Shown here: positions 62,815-64,000 of the stretch, piece after piece
How positions within the stretch are numbered: the stretch's first letter is position 1
How the letters are laid out: each line of letters begins with the position of its first letter
From: an uncultured Saprospiraceae bacterium
GTDB lineage: Bacteria; Bacteroidota; Bacteroidia; Chitinophagales; Saprospiraceae
Direction of reading: 5' to 3'
Assembly: GCA_938015435.1 (NCBI GenBank)
Contig: CALLPN010000018.1
Coordinates: forward strand, 62,001 to 126,000
DNA length: 64,000 nucleotides
Translations under genes and position numbers: made by a program
Notes under the pieces: generated by a model
The model's input: only the letters and a program-made list of their open reading frames with translations
The model's database searches: none
What the model was told of the DNA's origin: nothing

Positions 62815-62938
62815 GAATTGGACTTAATGATTTTAGTGCTTCCGCTATAATTCAAAATTGCCTTCTCAATAACTAGTGTTGCTTTCAAGTACAAAATATT
62901 ATCTACCTTCAAAGCTTCACTCAATTACCAAAGCTAAG

Positions 62939-64000
62939 ATGAAAAAACTTTTACTACTGCTTATTGCTTTCGTATCTATTAATGCTGTGCAGGCGCAAGA
63001 CAAAAAAGGCAAAGACAAGAAAGATGAGAAAAAGACTTACGAAGATATAATCACTAAAGATGCGGAATCATCAAAAGGATTATGGTCAACACATAAAGTA
63101 GATGGCAAACATTACTTCGAATTACCAGACGGATTACTAGAACAGGAAATATTGGTAGTGAGTCGTATCTCTGGATTTGTCAAAGGACTTAACTTTGGTG
63201 GAGCTGGTGTAAGATCCAAGCCACAGCAAGTTATCAGATGGCAAAAGATGGATGATAAGGTCTTACTTAGATCTGTTTCATATAATAGCGTAGCTAGTTT
63301 TGAAGATCCAATTTATGAATCTGTCCAGAATAACAACTTCGAACCTATCATTCATATGTTTGATATTGCAGTAGAAGGAAAAGGAACTTCAGTCATAGAA
63401 ATTGGTGATCTCTTTACATCTGATATACCTATGATCAGTGCGGTGAGTGCTAAACAGAAAAAGGATTTCGGCATTAAAGGAGTAGATGGAAAACGTAGTT
63501 TCGTAAAATCTATGAAATCATATCCTGAGAATGTAGAAATTCGACATGTCCTCACCTACAAAGGAGGAAAAGATCTTCCTGACAATCAAGTTACAGGTAC
63601 GATGTCAGTAGAGATGAATCAATCTTTCATCGTACTACCTGCAGAGCCAATGGAACCAAGATATTATGATGATCGTGTTGGATATTTTTCTGTTCGTCAG
63701 ACCGATTATAGTTCTGATGATCAACGTGCTTCTACTCGTAGATTTATTACTAAATGGAGAATGGAACCTAAAGATCCTGAGGCATATGCTAGAGGTGAAT
63801 TAGTAGAACCTATCAAGCCTATCATCTATTACATCGATCCTGCGACACCTACACAGTGGGTTCCTTATCTTATGGCTGGAGTCAATGATTGGCAAAAAGC
63901 TTTTGAAGCGGCCGGATTTAAAAATGCGATCATGGCTAAAGAGGCTCCATCAAAAGAAGAAGACCCGAATTGGTCACCAGAAGATACGAGGTACTCAGTA
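62939..64000 (+). CDS. Zinc-dependent metalloprotease of the DUF5117 type, cut by window edge
   Basis: The 354 visible codons run off the right end. A signal peptide (MKKLLLLLIAFVSINAVQAQ) is followed by a lysine-rich linker (DKKGKDKKDEKK) and then GLWSTHKVDGKHYFELPDGLLEQEILVVSRISG. That phrase and ITKWRMEPKDPEAYARGELVEPIKPIIYYIDPATPTQWVPYLMAGVNDWQKAFEAAGFKNAI are strongly like the DUF5117/DUF5118 plus metzincin-type family of Bacteroidota. The HExxH zinc site would lie beyond the window, so catalytic activity is assumed by family. It would act outside the cell or in the periplasm. Confidence 0.87.
   Translation, partial: MKKLLLLLIAFVSINAVQAQDKKGKDKKDEKKTYEDIITKDAESSKGLWSTHKVDGKHYFELPDGLLEQEILVVSRISGFVKGLNFGGAGVRSKPQQVIRWQKMDDKVLLRSVSYNSVASFEDPIYESVQNNNFEPIIHMFDIAVEGKGTSVIEIGDLFTSDIPMISAVSAKQKKDFGIKGVDGKRSFVKSMKSYPENVEIRHVLTYKGGKDLPDNQVTGTMSVEMNQSFIVLPAEPMEPRYYDDRVGYFSVRQTDYSSDDQRASTRRFITKWRMEPKDPEAYARGELVEPIKPIIYYIDPATPTQWVPYLMAGVNDWQKAFEAAGFKNAIMAKEAPSKEEDPNWSPEDTRYSV

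Overview
The window looks like a chromosomal segment of a low-GC member of the Bacteroidota, most likely a Saprospiraceae-type organism. Evidence is a type IX secretion C-terminal sorting domain, TonB-dependent receptors paired with ECF sigma/FecR genes or with a lipoprotein, a propeller-type LytS/LytTR two-component pair, a Stigmatella/MopE-like metal-binding motif, and promoters of the Bacteroidota form TTTG-N19-TAnnTTTG. It is mainly housekeeping plus cell-envelope genes. I see no prophage, CRISPR array, rRNA or large integrative element. All assignments come from reading the sequence; no database search was run.

Layout. 0-3.5 kb (minus): a partial SnoaL-like lipoprotein, a Gfo/Idh/MocA-like protein lacking the EKP lysine, lipoyl synthase and an envelope protein. 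3.9-10.3 kb (plus): a K+-dependent-type membrane pyrophosphatase behind a clear promoter, two small secreted proteins and a large secreted purple-acid-phosphatase-like enzyme. 10.35-11.05 kb: a membrane-protein pseudogene with two in-frame stops. 11.2-18.3 kb (plus): a PfkB kinase, two tandem POT peptide transporters, DUF1761, a 13-bp minisatellite with a hairpin, and an SDR enzyme. 18.4-22.7 kb (minus): DUF4159, tRNA-Leu(CAA), hscB, rseP, rsmE and a membrane-anchored PKD-like protein. 23.3-25.4 kb (plus): DUF423 and an M32 carboxypeptidase. 25.6-31.1 kb (minus): DUF4197, a lipoprotein/TonB receptor pair with a FUR-family-like operator, a lytic transglycosylase and a lipoprotein. 31.2-36.6 kb (plus): Mn-type superoxide dismutase and the LytS/LytTR pair. 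36.7-43.5 kb (minus): an STN TonB receptor, FecR and ECF sigma cascade, and a secreted endonuclease I. 43.8-45.4 kb: an M43 metalloprotease lipoprotein. 45.7-49.8 kb (minus): a three-gene operon of lipoprotein, ECF sigma factor and an inner-membrane-anchored protein with a beta-barrel-like C-terminus. 50-53.8 kb (plus): a TMTC-like membrane/TPR protein and recN. 53.8-55.07 kb: REP-like hairpins and repeats around a RAYT-type Y1 transposase. 55.1-56.4 kb (minus): fabI and DUF2911. 56.5-64 kb (plus): a double-OmpA protein, a secreted GH13 amylase, a T9SS cargo protein and a truncated DUF5117-type metalloprotease.

The points most worth following are (1) the REP/RAYT locus, whose hairpins show a compensatory base-pair change; (2) a 7-1-7 palindrome on the promoter of a putative metal-uptake operon; (3) the sigma factor coupled to a protein that appears to join an inner-membrane helix to an outer-membrane-like barrel; and (4) three large secreted proteins that lack the usual type IX sorting domain and end in short beta-structured tails.
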